Below, piece by piece: positions 33,249 through 44,922 of a DNA stretch of 64,000 nt (the first letter of the stretch is position 1; each line of letters begins with the position of its first letter). The stretch spans positions 2,728,001 through 2,792,000 of the forward strand of contig OX637398.1 in the NCBI GenBank assembly GCA_951799425.1. Direction: 5' to 3'. This DNA comes from Ilex aquifolium. Its lineage: Eukaryota; Streptophyta; Magnoliopsida; Aquifoliales; Aquifoliaceae. A program made the position numbers and the translations under genes. The notes beneath the pieces were generated by a model. That model saw only the letters and a list, made by a program, of their open reading frames with translations, had not been told where the DNA came from and did not search any database.

Positions 33249-35529
33249 TCCCCATTTATCAATTTCACGACATATCATACACTATATATGAGTGAAAAAC
33301 CCACTTATAAGGCAGTGGGTCGACTCAAATTCATGATAATATAATCCACTGTTGAGTAGAAATTATAAAAAAAAACACGACAAAAAAGGGTCTAACGCCA
33401 TATGATTGGTACCGACAACGAACACAAACAAAATGCATGCTTTTTCTTTTGCTTCCAACAATAATAGGACCTTTGAATATCGGAGAAGTCTATGGTATCA
33501 GAAAAAAAGAAATTGCTACTCATTACAAATTTTGTCTATTTTTTTAATAATATTTTAGGGCCATTTATAAATTTTTTGGTGACTTGCCATCAATTCTGAA
33601 GGTAAAGTACAATACGACCCAAAAAAATTGTAACTCAAAGCTTAAAAATTGTAAGATAACCTAAAAAAATTATAAATTTTTGGTTGTATACAAATCTAAA
33701 ATTTTATATCAAAACCCACAAATATTGTAGAATTTGAAGGTAAGGTACAAAATTTTTTTTTTTTTTTTTTTGTACCATAGTCTTCTTGTCGAATACCATA
33801 CCAAAATTCACTTTGCTTTCCTGGAAAGTGAATGCATAACTGTATGTTCTTCCTTTCCTGTAAAATGAAAGCAGAACCGTTTATTCTGACTTCTGCCGAA
33901 TATGGTTTGACTTGTTCTTCTAGTGTAAAAACACAAGCACTTGTTGGCAGCCAGGGCCAACCTAAGACTTTGTCTGGTTATGTAGGCTTGGATAGCTCAC
34001 TCACCAGATAATCTCATTTGAATATATATATATATATCGTTCGAGTATTTTAATAAAAGGAACATTTTATGGGAAAAACTTAATTCTATGTCGGCTAGCA
34101 TTTCAAAACAACTTATATTAATGGTGGTGGAGCCCCCTAGTATAGAAATGGCCCCCCAATAAAAATCTTTTTTGGGTAAGCCTCCATTAGAAATCTTCTT
34201 TACATATATAATGACTATTTGTGGGCCCCTTTAATCTAATAAACTATGTAGCCGAGCACTTACCAATACTTTTATGATTGGCAATTGAGAAGTTTCTTAA
34301 TTATATGCTGTTGAAAAGTCAACTTGACAGAATAATTATTCATTTTAAAGACTTTTCTTTTTCCTTTTACGGTTTATAATCTAATTCCATCAAAAACCTA
34401 TTCTTTAAAAATTCAGACTTTTTTTAACGGCTGAACTGCTCCTGCAAGTAGTCATCTGTCTTTTTGCTCAATATGAGGCTAAAATTAAATTCAATCTCTA
34501 TTTTTTCTCTATTAATTAACATGTTAGTGTTTTTAATTCTGAATATTCAAAATTTTCAAATTTTGACGAATTTTTGAATTAGAAGAAGTGCAATATCAAT
34601 GTGTTAATTTATGCAGTATATTTAAGAATAGAATAATATAATATTATTTTTATTAGATGCATATTTTTAGTTGTGAAGATGAACTCTATCATGTAGTTGT
34701 TTTTATGTGAAATTTAATAACGTTTATTTTTAGTCAAAAAATACGATATATGATATATTTATTCTTCTGTAAAATTTATTGAGATGAGTATCTACTACGC
34801 TACGCTATGCATTATTATGTTATTATTTCTCTACCTGTAAACGTATGATATATTTTTTGAGCTCATAGCTAGCGTTCATCTCGAAGTGTGTAATTTCATT
34901 GATTTGTTTTAATTTATAGTGACTATATTATCTTGTTCGATATAAATTTAAATTTCCACTAGCCAAAATTTTTGAGCCTAATGTTTGGCCCCCCAAAAAT
35001 AAAATTCTGGCTCCGCCCAGTAGTGTTACTTTGCAAATGAGTTAAGTGAGACCTTAGGTCTCACTCGTGCATAGGAATGAGACCAGGGGAGGAGATACTA
35101 CCAATGGTCTAACAGCAGCAGTCATTTAGAATAGATTATTTTTATTGCATTAGTTTAGTTTTTTGGGCAATATAGAGTTGATGCACTGCTACCTTCTGCA
35201 CTGTGTTTTTTCTATAAAGAGCGTGCACTGTCTTAAAAGAACGACCTAGTTCACGCTTCATCTTGCCAATGGATGGATTCGAAACATATAACTTCATCAT
35301 TTAAATCGAAATCAAAGAATTCTGGTTTAGTGAACCTACCCTCTTTATAAAACAGAAATGACCAAAAAAAAATTATTTGGTTTTTTTTTTTTTTTTTTTT
35401 TTTTTTTGATAACTAAAAATTATTTGGTTATTTCCACAGTATGGACTCGCATTATTAAGTCATGTGACCTTCACAAAATGTGGACACAAATACATGCATG
35501 TTATACTTGCTTAAAGGTGTGTGCGTCAT

Positions 35530-35563
<34 letters not shown>

Positions 35564-36228
35564 TTTGGCAGGGAATACTTCTGCCGATATTAGAAAAAGG
35601 ATGTGGGCTTTTGGAATCTTCTGCACATTCAGATTGTTTGTTATGATGATAGGTGCCTGTTGGGAGGGAGGGAGGGGGGGAATGTGTTAAATTTGATCTT
35701 TCTTTCACTATTTTCCACCAACAGAATGTGTTAAATTTTCTTCACGGCAGTTTTATATTGCTAGTAGACAAATTGGGTTAAACAAATGACAACTAGCACT
35801 GTGATTTCAATCTTTTAAATTTCCATCTTCACCTAATATATATATAATTATGCGAGGACTAGGAATAGAGCTAAGATAGTAAAATTACTTTATTATAATA
35901 TAATGTCTGTGCATCGTAGGTGAAATGATTTAATTAAAAGAAAAATGATAATATTTCACATACCGAAGCAGTGTATGGAGATGAGCTGTTCCAGGTCAAA
36001 TTGAAGAAGAACAACAATCATAATTACTATACAGTTAGAAACAGAGAACTGAAAGCCAGAAACTACCCACCCAAGTTGCCTTGCAAACCACGTTTCTTCT
36101 CCGCCAAAAACCTCTATTTATGGAGTTCTGTTCCTTGTAACACTTTTTTCTTCACACCACCTTTCAGTCTTTCTGTTACAGAATTCCTTCTTTCCTTCTC
36201 GCTGTCTCTTCATATTATCTCGGAGCTC
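33249..36228. other. Intergenic/upstream of NAC gene
   Basis: AT-rich DNA with poly-T runs (33752-33770, 35381-35407) and a (GT)n(GA)n microsatellite (35532-35562). At 34120-34165 and 34975-35020, blocks with ggagcccc, ggcccccc and ctggctccgccc look like ends of a worn hAT-type element, but the ends and TSD do not resolve. No gene found. Confidence 0.45.
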
Positions 36229-36229
36229 G

Positions 36230-36237
36230 TATAAATA
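36230..36237 (+). promoter_or_regulatory. TATA box of the NAC gene
   Basis: TATAAATA, 272 bp upstream of the start codon, followed by a CT-rich leader (ttttcctctctcat). Transcription would be expected to start near 36265, giving a ~245-nt leader. Confidence 0.55.
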
Positions 36238-36508
36238 ACCCCACCACACCCCTAGTTTTCCTCTCTCATTACCCAACAATTTTGAACAGTTTGGGTCTTT
36301 GATAAGCTAGTTTTCTCTGCTCTTCCTCACAGTATTATTGACATCTTTTGGTAGGTTCCCATTTCAAATTGAGAGGTTTTAACATCTGGGTTTATGCTCT
36401 TAGGCCTTTGTAGTTTCAGAATTTTGACCTTTTTTTTCTACCTCTGAAACTGTCAAAATTCTGAAAGATTTGAGCTTTGAAACAGTGTTTCATTGAGAAG
36501 CTATAGAC

Positions 36509-37803
36509 ATGGAAAACGTTTCAGGTCTTGGTAGCGAAGATGAAAAAATGGAATTGCCTCCAGGTTTTCGATTCCACCCAACAGACGAAGAGCTTATAAC
36601 TCATTATCTCGCCCAAAAGGTCCTTGACCAGAGCTTCTGCGCTAGAGCAATTGGAGAGGTTGACTTGAAGAAGGTTGAACCTTGGGATTTGCCATGTAAG
36701 TCTTTTTTATCATTCTCTCTCTTTATTTCTGTAATATTTTTCTTCATTAAGCATGTTCAAATTGCATTTTTTTTCTTCTAATTTTATTATTTGTGATTCT
36801 TTGAAAATTAAGGGAGGGCGAAAATGGGTGAAAAAGAGTGGTATTTCTTCTGTGTTAGAGATAGGAAGTACCCAACTGGTTCGAGGACAAACAGGGCTAC
36901 TGATGCTGGCTATTGGAAGGCCACAGGGAAAGACAGGGAAATTTTCAGAGAGAGAAAACTTGTTGGGATGAAGAAAACTTTGGTTTTCTACAAAGGCAGG
37001 GCTCCTAGAGGAGAAAAAACCAATTGGGTCGTTCATGAATACAGATTGGAGGGCAAGTCTTCCATGAAAATCCTTCCTGAGGCAGCTAAGGTAAGAAAAA
37101 AAAAATCATACTCTGTTTTCCCCTCTGTTTCAATAGACATGCCTGTAATATCGTTTTGGTAAATGGATGTAGATACGATGTGTCGAATCATCCTCTGTTT
37201 TCCTCTGTTTTTCAGAATGAATGGGTGATTTCCAGAGTTTTTCGAAAGGGTTCAGGAGGGAAGAAGACACATATCTCAGGGCTGGTCAGGTTAAGCAGTT
37301 ATAGTGATGAATTGAAGTCTTCTAATTTGCCTCCATTAATGGATTTATCTCCTTATGATGCCCAGACAAGTACAGTTGCAGAGTCTTCCCACGTGGCCTG
37401 CTTCTCCAATTCAATGGAGGATCAGAAACCCCAGGGAGCTATGGGTCCTTCATCTTCTTCAAAGACTTCTGATATTTCCAATTCTTCGTTGTTTTTGTCA
37501 AAAGGCTCTGCTACAAGCACATTCTTTTCCACCCAACTTGAATTTGATCCACATGTAGAAACTCTGCAATATTCGGATTCATTTTTGATGCAAAATCAGT
37601 CAATACTTAGGCTTTTGCTTGAGAACAATGGGACAAACTTGAAGCAAAATTGCAAAGCAGAGTTCTCACATGACACTGGCTTGAGTACCGATCTCTCATC
37701 GGCACTGTCCAACCATGAAATGGATCAGAGGTTTTATGAAGATGAACATTATCCAATTACTTCAGCTGGACCAGTGGACCTCGACTGTCTCTGGGATTTT
37801 TGA
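36509..37803 (+). CDS. NAC transcription factor, NAC100/NAC092(ORE1)-like
   Basis: Exons 36509-36695, 36813-37090 and 37216-37803 join in phase (GT-AG) to 350 aa. The NAC domain covers about residues 16-165, with subdomains A ([19 protein letters not shown]), B ([16 protein letters not shown]), C ([29 protein letters not shown]), D ([30 protein letters not shown]) and E (NEWVISRVF). The intron positions are those usual for NAC genes. The C-terminal half is Ser-rich and ends LDCLWDF, a likely activation region. The best fit is the miR164-regulated clade (NAC100, NAC079/080, NAC092), whose members act in the nucleus in boundary formation and leaf senescence. A miR164-type site at 37388-37408 in exon 3 supports this. 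No damage seen. Confidence 0.93.
37388..37408 (+). promoter_or_regulatory. miR164-type target site in NAC exon 3
   Basis: This 21-nt segment encodes part of SHVACFSNS. It matches the perfect complement of miR164 (known sequence) at all but three positions. The mismatches fall at the target's first two bases, pairing with the miRNA 3' end, and at one position in the middle. The 3' half, cctgcttctcca, pairs fully with the miRNA 5' seed. Family members in Arabidopsis are cleaved at the same site. Confidence 0.82.
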
Positions 37804-38179
37804 ATTTGAAGATAGAGAGTAGCAAGTGAAGAAGCTTAAGAATGTAGTGAAGAAACCAAGTGTGTAGAACATGATCTTTTGGAAATTGTCATTGATAACT
37901 CATAACTGCTGTTTGTGCATAGATTTTCTGAACAGAAAAATATGCAGAAGAGGAAATGGCTTGTATAATTTGGAATCAGGTCATAGTTTTATCCATCAAT
38001 ATCATCATCAACAATTCTAATATTATTTACTCAAAACTTTTTTTTTCATTTTATGTAAAATAATTCTAATGTTCATTGCACTCATGATGTTAATATAAAT
38101 TGCTCAGTATACAGTGAGAACTCAATTTTTTTTTTCCATGTGAATTGGTAGATTAGTTATAGAAGGATAACTTAGCAAT

Positions 38180-38231
<52 letters not shown>

Positions 38232-39718
38232 ATAAATTTTAGGACTATATGGTAGGCCACCAACCAAGTATTAATGGCTGATTAAGAATATATGATAGAA
38301 TTTGCAAGTATGTCGTCATGAAAAGCAACTCACAACCAATAAGCTTTTACTAATAATAGAAATTGGTTACAACGGTTTTTTATCATAGGTTTCAATCATG
38401 AAAATAGTTTTTTTCGAACACAAGAGTGAGTTTGTGCACTATTTTTATTTTTTGGTTAATTGCCATCGGATTCACTCAATCTCCGAGACTAATTATTTCC
38501 CTTTATGCAGTGGTCGTCATGCTGGTGAGTGAAATCGGTATACAATATTTCTCTCTCGCACACACTATTAGTCTATAGTTTGACAGTTAATAATAGTTGA
38601 AAAAGATCGAGTTAGATATTTTTTGAGTGTGTAATATGTTGACAAGTAGCTGGCACAAAACAATTGGCATTAGATAATAGTTTTTTATTTTTTATTTTAT
38701 GCTGGTGGGCATTAGAGAATAGTTGAATGAATACGATTTACCCACATCATTAATATTGTTGACTAGCTTTCTACATGTTTTGTATCATCAAGTTGCTGCT
38801 TGGTCTACTTGGTTTGACATTTTCAATTGTAAAGCTTGGTTTTGGTGGATGGGAATGGTAGTATATTAATTTGTTCTTCCTCCCATTTATCTATTGGTAA
38901 GTGAGATATTGCTTTCATTGATGTTTCATGCCCAAATAAACTAAACCAAGTTCTATTTGTTCACTTATCGTCGCTCTAAGTCTGATCTCTCTCAAACCTT
39001 GCTATACAGGAAGGAATTCTCTCTGATATTTTGATATAATTTAATTTGATTGGCCATTATATTTACAAAATAGCTAAAAGATTCGAAAAGCACCAACAAT
39101 GTTATTTTCTACATAAGTGATTTTCTTAGTGTAGTATAGAACCATAATACACTACATATAGTGAAAACTATTCTATTGCCATCGCTTTTCAAGAGATATG
39201 AGGAGGGCAATGACAAATATTCATCCGTCCAAACATAATTTATCAATTCGAATTCTAGAATTAAACTGTTGAAAATAAGAATAAGATTATATACAAATTT
39301 CCTCTTTTAAAAACTCACCACCATCATATATGTATTGTCACCATCTTAATGAAGATAAACCTCATAAAAAAATTCAGGAAACAATAACCAGCTGTCAACC
39401 TATCAAAACCTTCCATCCATTATGTGGTTGTGAGTCTTCCAATGATTTGTGAAGGATTTTTTGATCTCCACAACGTATTTTCATTCGACCCACACGAAAA
39501 ATATTTAAAAAATTCCACTATAAGGTTTCACAAACATGCATGCACCACCCCACTAGACATTGGCCTCAGACAAAATAGTCTTGTTTTTCTTTTGTTGTTT
39601 TATAGCTACCAAGCCATCAGCTCGATGGTTTCCCCCAAAGTCACAGGGATCCTATAATTATAACTTAGGTACCAATAGGACAAGAATATATAGGACTTCT
39701 ACAATATACGTGGAGCAG
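37804..39718. other. NAC 3' flank and intergenic DNA
   Basis: A possible 3' UTR to about 38000, then AT-rich spacer with a (TC)22 microsatellite at 38186-38229. The 77-codon frame at 39424-39657 has no recognised motif. Confidence 0.45.
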
Positions 39719-39726
39719 GATTGAGC

Positions 39727-40256
39727 CTCCGGCGGCTCAACAGTGTTATCAAAAAAGTTTGGGTGTTAGGCCACATTTTTAAAGAAGACTTCAAATTTTT
39801 AAATATTATAAATAGTCCATTTAAAAAAATTAAATTCATAAATATTTTAAACCCTAAAAAAAAGCCTTATAAAAACACAAGTTCAATCAAAAAAAAATTT
39901 AAATCTATTTTCAAACAAAAGATTTCAACTTAAGTAGATTGGGCCTATTGATTCAGCTGTGAAATTAAAAAGTCCTAAAATTTATCTTTTCATATAAAAA
40001 AAATTAATTGTAATATTAAAGCAATTAAAAAATCTAGTTTTAACCCCCCAAAAAAATCAAGTTTAAACTTATCATTAGAAATTTTCAATCATTATGTCTC
40101 TCTCTTACCATTAAGTTCAAATATGGTAGCAAAAATTTGTATATAAAAATTTAATTAATATTATTTTATTTAAAAAAAATTAAAAATTAAATTTATTATT
40201 AATATTAAAAATAAAAAAACTCGTTTCCGGTCCCAAAATGTCTCAAGCCACCCCTG
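39727..40256. mobile_element. hAT-type MITE 3, TSD GATTGAGC
   Basis: The 530-bp element begins CTCCGGCGGCTCAAC and ends CTCAAGCCACCCCTG (inverted: CAGGGGTGGCTTGAG). An exact 8-bp TSD, GATTGAGC, lies at 39719-39726 and 40257-40264. It is inserted in the opposite orientation to hAT MITEs 1 and 2. AT-rich interior, no transposase. Confidence 0.9.
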
Positions 40257-40264
40257 GATTGAGC

Positions 40265-40635
40265 ACAGGGGCATGGTAGGGATTTATAATTGAGCACTCA
40301 ATTATATTTCGAGATCTCATGTTTGATTCTCGTAAAATAATTTTGGACTATCCAGAGACATATATGATTTAATATGATATGGTTTCTTAATCATTAAAAT
40401 TTAACAATGAATTAAAAGATGCACAATATAGATTTTGACGAGGAGCAAATAGTTGTCATACACACTTATTTTTGGGATCTCAAGTCGGTGGATGGGCCCG
40501 TTTACTTGTGTTTTTTCATATGAATCTTGTATCAACTCAAGATATGTTTATTGATCATAATGGGAATCGTGAGATATATGTTTGACCAATTATAATCACT
40601 TAATTGTGGAAACTATCAAAAACAAAAGAAGTGAA
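40265..40635. other. Spacer with a possible SINE-like fragment
   Basis: 40265-40420 has a worn tRNA-like look (gggcatggtagggat ... atgtttgattctcg) but no clear ends, so I do not call it. Confidence 0.3.
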
Positions 40636-40651
40636 GTGTTTATGATGAGAA

Positions 40652-40750
40652 GATCAGCGGTATGCAGTTCGTCATTGGACTGTTAAGTTGCGGGTTTGAA
40701 CCTGACCACCACTCCTATGTAAAAGTTCAAAATGGCTACCCAAAAAAAAT
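40652..40750 (+). mobile_element. Short SINE, family 3, with 16-bp TSD
   Basis: A ~99-bp body contains gcagttcgtcattggactg, a B-box-like gggtttgaacctgac, and ends ggctacccaaaaaaaa. Flanks: gtgtttatgatgagaa at 40636-40651 and gtgtttatgataagaa at 40751-40766, a 16-bp TSD with one mismatch. A second copy of the family lies at 53290-53391. Confidence 0.8.
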
Positions 40751-40766
40751 GTGTTTATGATAAGAA

Positions 40767-43050
40767 CTATGTAGAAATTCATTTGTATCCTCCAAAGCCA
40801 GGACAAGTGAACAATGATGGCCATAATTTGAGAATGTTGTCTAGATTCAGAGGTAAGGACAAGTGGGTTTCCATGTTTTAACTCCATGTTTGATGTTTCC
40901 TGTCCATCCTTATCCGAGTATGTGATCCTGTATAGTGAGAATGTGAATGAAACATAAAACAAAAAAAGGAGTTGGTAAGAGGTTGGATTGGTTCCTTCCC
41001 TCTCATCCTTTTATCTCCACATACAAATCTTCTTTTCTCTTCTTTGCCCAAACCTTTCACTTTAATATCTAAATGGCTGTAGATCAAACCTACCATGCAT
41101 TATTTCTCTTCTTCTTTTTCTTCTATTTTCTACCACACATTCATCTTAATATTCAAAAAATTAACTTAAATAATTTGGTCATATTAATAGACATTCTTCT
41201 ATGATACCTGTAAGAAAGGGTCAAACTGGCATTATAAACCTACATAATCGAAGTCTGCCCCCAAGGCAAGGACAAACTTCAAGAGAATTTGTATGGTATT
41301 ATCGGTGGTATCGTATAAAAAATTATAAATATTTAAGATTAGGTTGTAATTTTGAATTATGTCATTATTTTTATTTGTCTTACTTATGCTACTGTCTTAT
41401 AAACGTAAGAAAATCTTCGTGTTATTTTTGAAATGTTATAGAGGTTATTATTTTATTTATTTTTATTTTTTTACACATTTTAGTCTTACTGTAAAGAGTA
41501 TTCTAGAATATGTTTTAATTTTTGAATTATGTCATTATTTTTATTTTTCTTTCCTACGCCAATGTCTTGTAAATGTAAGAGAATATTCGTTTTATTTTAT
41601 TTACGAACAGGACACTATATTAAGAGGTCATACAAACAAATTGCTCTCATGGAGCCCATACTTGGTGGCCATCCACTTCCAACAGTATGATTGGTCATGG
41701 GCCCTCAATGGGCTCTCATGGGCTGTCCATCCTTGGTGGGCCATTCAACTCCAACGTCTTGTCTTCTTATTTTTTCCGGTAACATCTTGTCTTATAGTTA
41801 TAGTCTTAAAGTGGCACACAGGCCAGAATGTTGGCCACGGGCCATTTGTAACATTGTTCATGGATTTATGGCACACTGTCAATCCAATATGTCGATCGTC
41901 TGTCTCTCCTACATTAGATTCAGCAGATGCACGACGGTCAAGTATCAAAACAAGGAAGAAGGGTGACTATCGGGGAGGGGTTGCTAGGATAAGATATAAA
42001 ATAAGGCAAGTTTCAATAAATTCATCTGACGGTCTCAAATAAATTCATCCAACAGTTACCAATAATTCATCTCAAAACTATTCATATTGTACCGTACTTT
42101 CGAACACGAATTATTCGTAATATACTTTTATAAAATTCGACATCCAAATACAATAAACGGAAAACTAGGAAACTCTCATTGCGCAGCCCACAATCCCTTG
42201 CACAAGGGGAAAAAGGCTAATATGTGTTTCAAAATAGATAGAAAAGGTCGTACCAACCATAGATAGCTGCCTTCTATAACGTGATGTGCGAAAACAAAAG
42301 TTATTTATAATTTTACCTTTATTTCGGAAAGGTTATTGGTGAATGTTTATTATGATTCCAATTCGAATCTCATATTAAATCATAAAAAAATTGAATAACA
42401 CTTTTTTCTTATTTTTTTTAATATCGTATCTGTCCTCCCAATGAATTCACTAAATTATTATTGAACTTTGGTTAGAGTCATTCGTCCACATAAAGGATAA
42501 ATCAAAGGATAATTATCTCAAGAAACAAACGCACATGAAATATTCGAATCTTTGTCCTATGTCTCGTCAAGTCATTAATCGTGTGGCCAAGTTTTTTTTT
42601 TTTGGGGGGGGGGGGGGGGTGGGGAGGGTTGGGTTTAATGACACCTTTATTCAAGAGTTAATGGTCAATAACTTGATTTTGATACATAGGGGGGGTCTAG
42701 AGGAACCCATTGGCTACATGGGCGCATCAATGCAGGCGGCCAAGGACGTGCATTGAACGGGGATAATTGGAGGATCATAAATATAGTTGTGCCCCTTCTA
42801 TATAAAATAATATTATTGAAATTTAATTTATTGACTTAATTTATTATAATTTTTAGATTGATTATAGGATCATCAAACATTAAAATTTGATATTGATTCA
42901 ATAGTTCTATTGAATCTACATCATTATGTCAACAAATTAAATCAGATTTTTAAATCCAAATAGCATTACTCTTCTATATATATTGGCCACGTGAAGCACT
43001 AAGTCACTCCATTTAGTCCTATGATTGGAGCACAAGAAATTCAATTGAGA
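40767..43050. other. Intergenic with local direct repeats
   Basis: A ~60-bp block starting ttttgaattatgtcattattt occurs near 41350 and again near 41519. At 41644-41760 a ctctcatgg...ggccatccacttccaac type block is repeated imperfectly. A homopolymer G16 follows T13 at 42591-42619. Probably old transposon DNA; the long plus-strand frame at 41359-42042 shows no family motif. Confidence 0.4.
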
Positions 43051-43056
43051 AATTTG

Positions 43057-44452
43057 GAGGCCGGTCCCCCTATACGGACTTGTTTGGATTTAAGTCCGCC
43101 AATGAAACATATTTGCTATGAAATCCGTTTTTTGTCAATTTTACCAGACTATCATTTTCCTTTAGAAGTGAAGTAAAAATAAAAATTAAAAACTCCTAAA
43201 TTTTAGAAATTTGACTAATATTAAAAAAATTTCTCTCTCTCATATATATATAGTAACATTAAAAATATAAAATATAAAAATTCAAATATAAAAAAAAAAG
43301 TATCATTTAAACACAAAAAATAATACTATTTAAACACAAAAAATAATATCATTAAAAAATAAAAAATAGTAATATTGTATATTAATATTTGAAAAAATAA
43401 TAGTAACATACTTAATAAAAAATAGTAACATTTAATATTGATATTTCAGAAAAATAGTAATATTTAATAAAAACATTAAAAACAAAAAATAGTAACATTC
43501 AAACACAAAAAATAGTACAATTTAAACACAAAAAATAGTAACATTTAAAAAATAAAAAATAGTAACATTCTATATTAATATTTGAAAAAAAATAATAATA
43601 ACATACTCAACAAAAAATAGTAACATTGGATATTGATATTTTCGAAAAAAATATTAACATTCAATATTAACAATAACATGCTTATCAAAAAAAAATAGTA
43701 ACATGTTTAATAAAAAATAGTAACATGAAAAGATGTAGTAACATGAACAAGCCCAACAAAATAGAAATAGTAACATGGAAAAAAATTGTACCGGTCCGGT
43801 ACAACGTCGTCTTCTTCACAAAAATACACAACTAACTAAATCGAAACCTCGCCGACCATTCAAAAAAATAGTAACATGCGCAAAAAAAAATAATAACATG
43901 CACAAAAAAAAAAATAGTAACATGGTATTTTAATAATTGAAAAAATAGTAACATGCTTCGGGACATTTCGTCAAAATTTTTGGTGGGTGGGTTTAATGTT
44001 GTGAGAGTAACGGATAGGAGAGGTTTAGTGGGTTGTTGAGGGCGGTGGGTTGTTGATGGCGATGGGTTGGGATTTTTAGATTGGCGATGACAATGGCCTA
44101 TGGGACTTTGATTTTTGGAAAGACAGAGATAGGAGCTTGTAAAGAGTCTATTTATGAAAGAGAAGTTATATGGGACGAGAGAGAGAGTTATGGAAAGATT
44201 GTGATAAACAATTACTAGCGTAAAATCAGACAAGTATATCTTCCTTCCATATATATCTCAATGAATTAATTTCTATGATTTTTCATAATTAAACAAAATT
44301 AACACCGTTAGAGGTATTTTTGAGATTAGAAAAAAAAAAAAAAAAAGTGGACTTAAATACCTAAATATAAGTTTAAAAACGGACTTACCCCCAAATAAAT
44401 TTTCTTGCCGGATTCAAGTCATTATAAGTCCATCTAGGAGGATTCAGCCCTA
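43057..44452. mobile_element. Long-TIR element with internal AT-rich array
   Basis: The left end (gaggccggtccccctatacg gacttg ... ggatttaagtccg) is mirrored at the right (ggattcaagtcattataagt ccatctaggaggattcagcc, reverse complement). The outermost ~50 bp therefore form imperfect TIRs. Between 43250 and 43970 lies an irregular array of aaaaaatagtaacat words. 43990-44170 is GC-richer and reads as a Pro/Thr/Ser-rich minus frame of no known family. No TSD was confirmed. Confidence 0.55.
43250..43970. repeat. Degenerate 'aaaaaatagtaacat' array
   Basis: Some twenty or more copies of aaaaaatagtaacat, separated by variable AT-rich spacers (ttcaaacac, ttgatattt), run for ~720 bp. A weaker higher-order unit of ~150 bp seems present (43330-43480 versus 43500-43650). 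Confidence 0.75.
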
Positions 44453-44922
44453 ATTTTCACAATCCAATTTTATTACTACATTTTCAGGTTTACAGTTTCC
44501 AACTCAGTATGCTGAGTTGAATCAAACCAAACAAATCCCGAGGAACATAGTTGAGATTGCTAGAATTAAAAGTGCACCACTGTTAAAATTCTTTTGAAAT
44601 ATTATAAAGAAGACAACCCATTCCCTCCCATTATTGTGGGTATCAATATAATTAAATGTATACAATTTTACAATATATATATATATAAAACATGACAGAC
44701 TTTAATAATTGAAATGCCAATTTAGACCTCAATTATGCATATTACACTGATCAAATTAATATCTTTGTCTCTACTGTGTCGCTGCTGAACTATCTACTCT
44801 GTCCACCCCCCCCCCCCCCCCCCCCCCCCATCTTCTTTTCCTTTCTCTCCGTCTAAGCTTTGTTAGTTGTTACATATAAAGAGCAGAGAAGCTACGATCT
44901 CCTTGGCTGATTTCAGTAGCAA
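44453..44922. promoter_or_regulatory. Upstream region of the MIXTA-like MYB, with C24 tract
   Basis: A TATA-rich stretch (atatatatatataaaac, near 44675-44690) lies about 240 bp before the start codon. A run of 24 C residues occupies 44806-44829, within the likely leader or core promoter, followed by ctttctctccgtc. The exact homopolymer length may not be reliable in the assembly. Confidence 0.45.

Noticed and set aside
34118..35023. A ~900-bp hAT element with ggagcc/ggcccccc ends
   Set aside because: The end blocks are similar but I could not match TIRs beyond a few bases or find an 8-bp TSD.
41359..42042. 227-codon plus-strand frame
   Set aside because: No family motif; it begins in AT-rich direct repeats and has no supporting gene structure.
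43250..43970. CRISPR-like interpretation of the atagtaacat array
   Set aside because: Spacing is irregular, the spacers are AT-rich and related, and the setting is plant transposon DNA.
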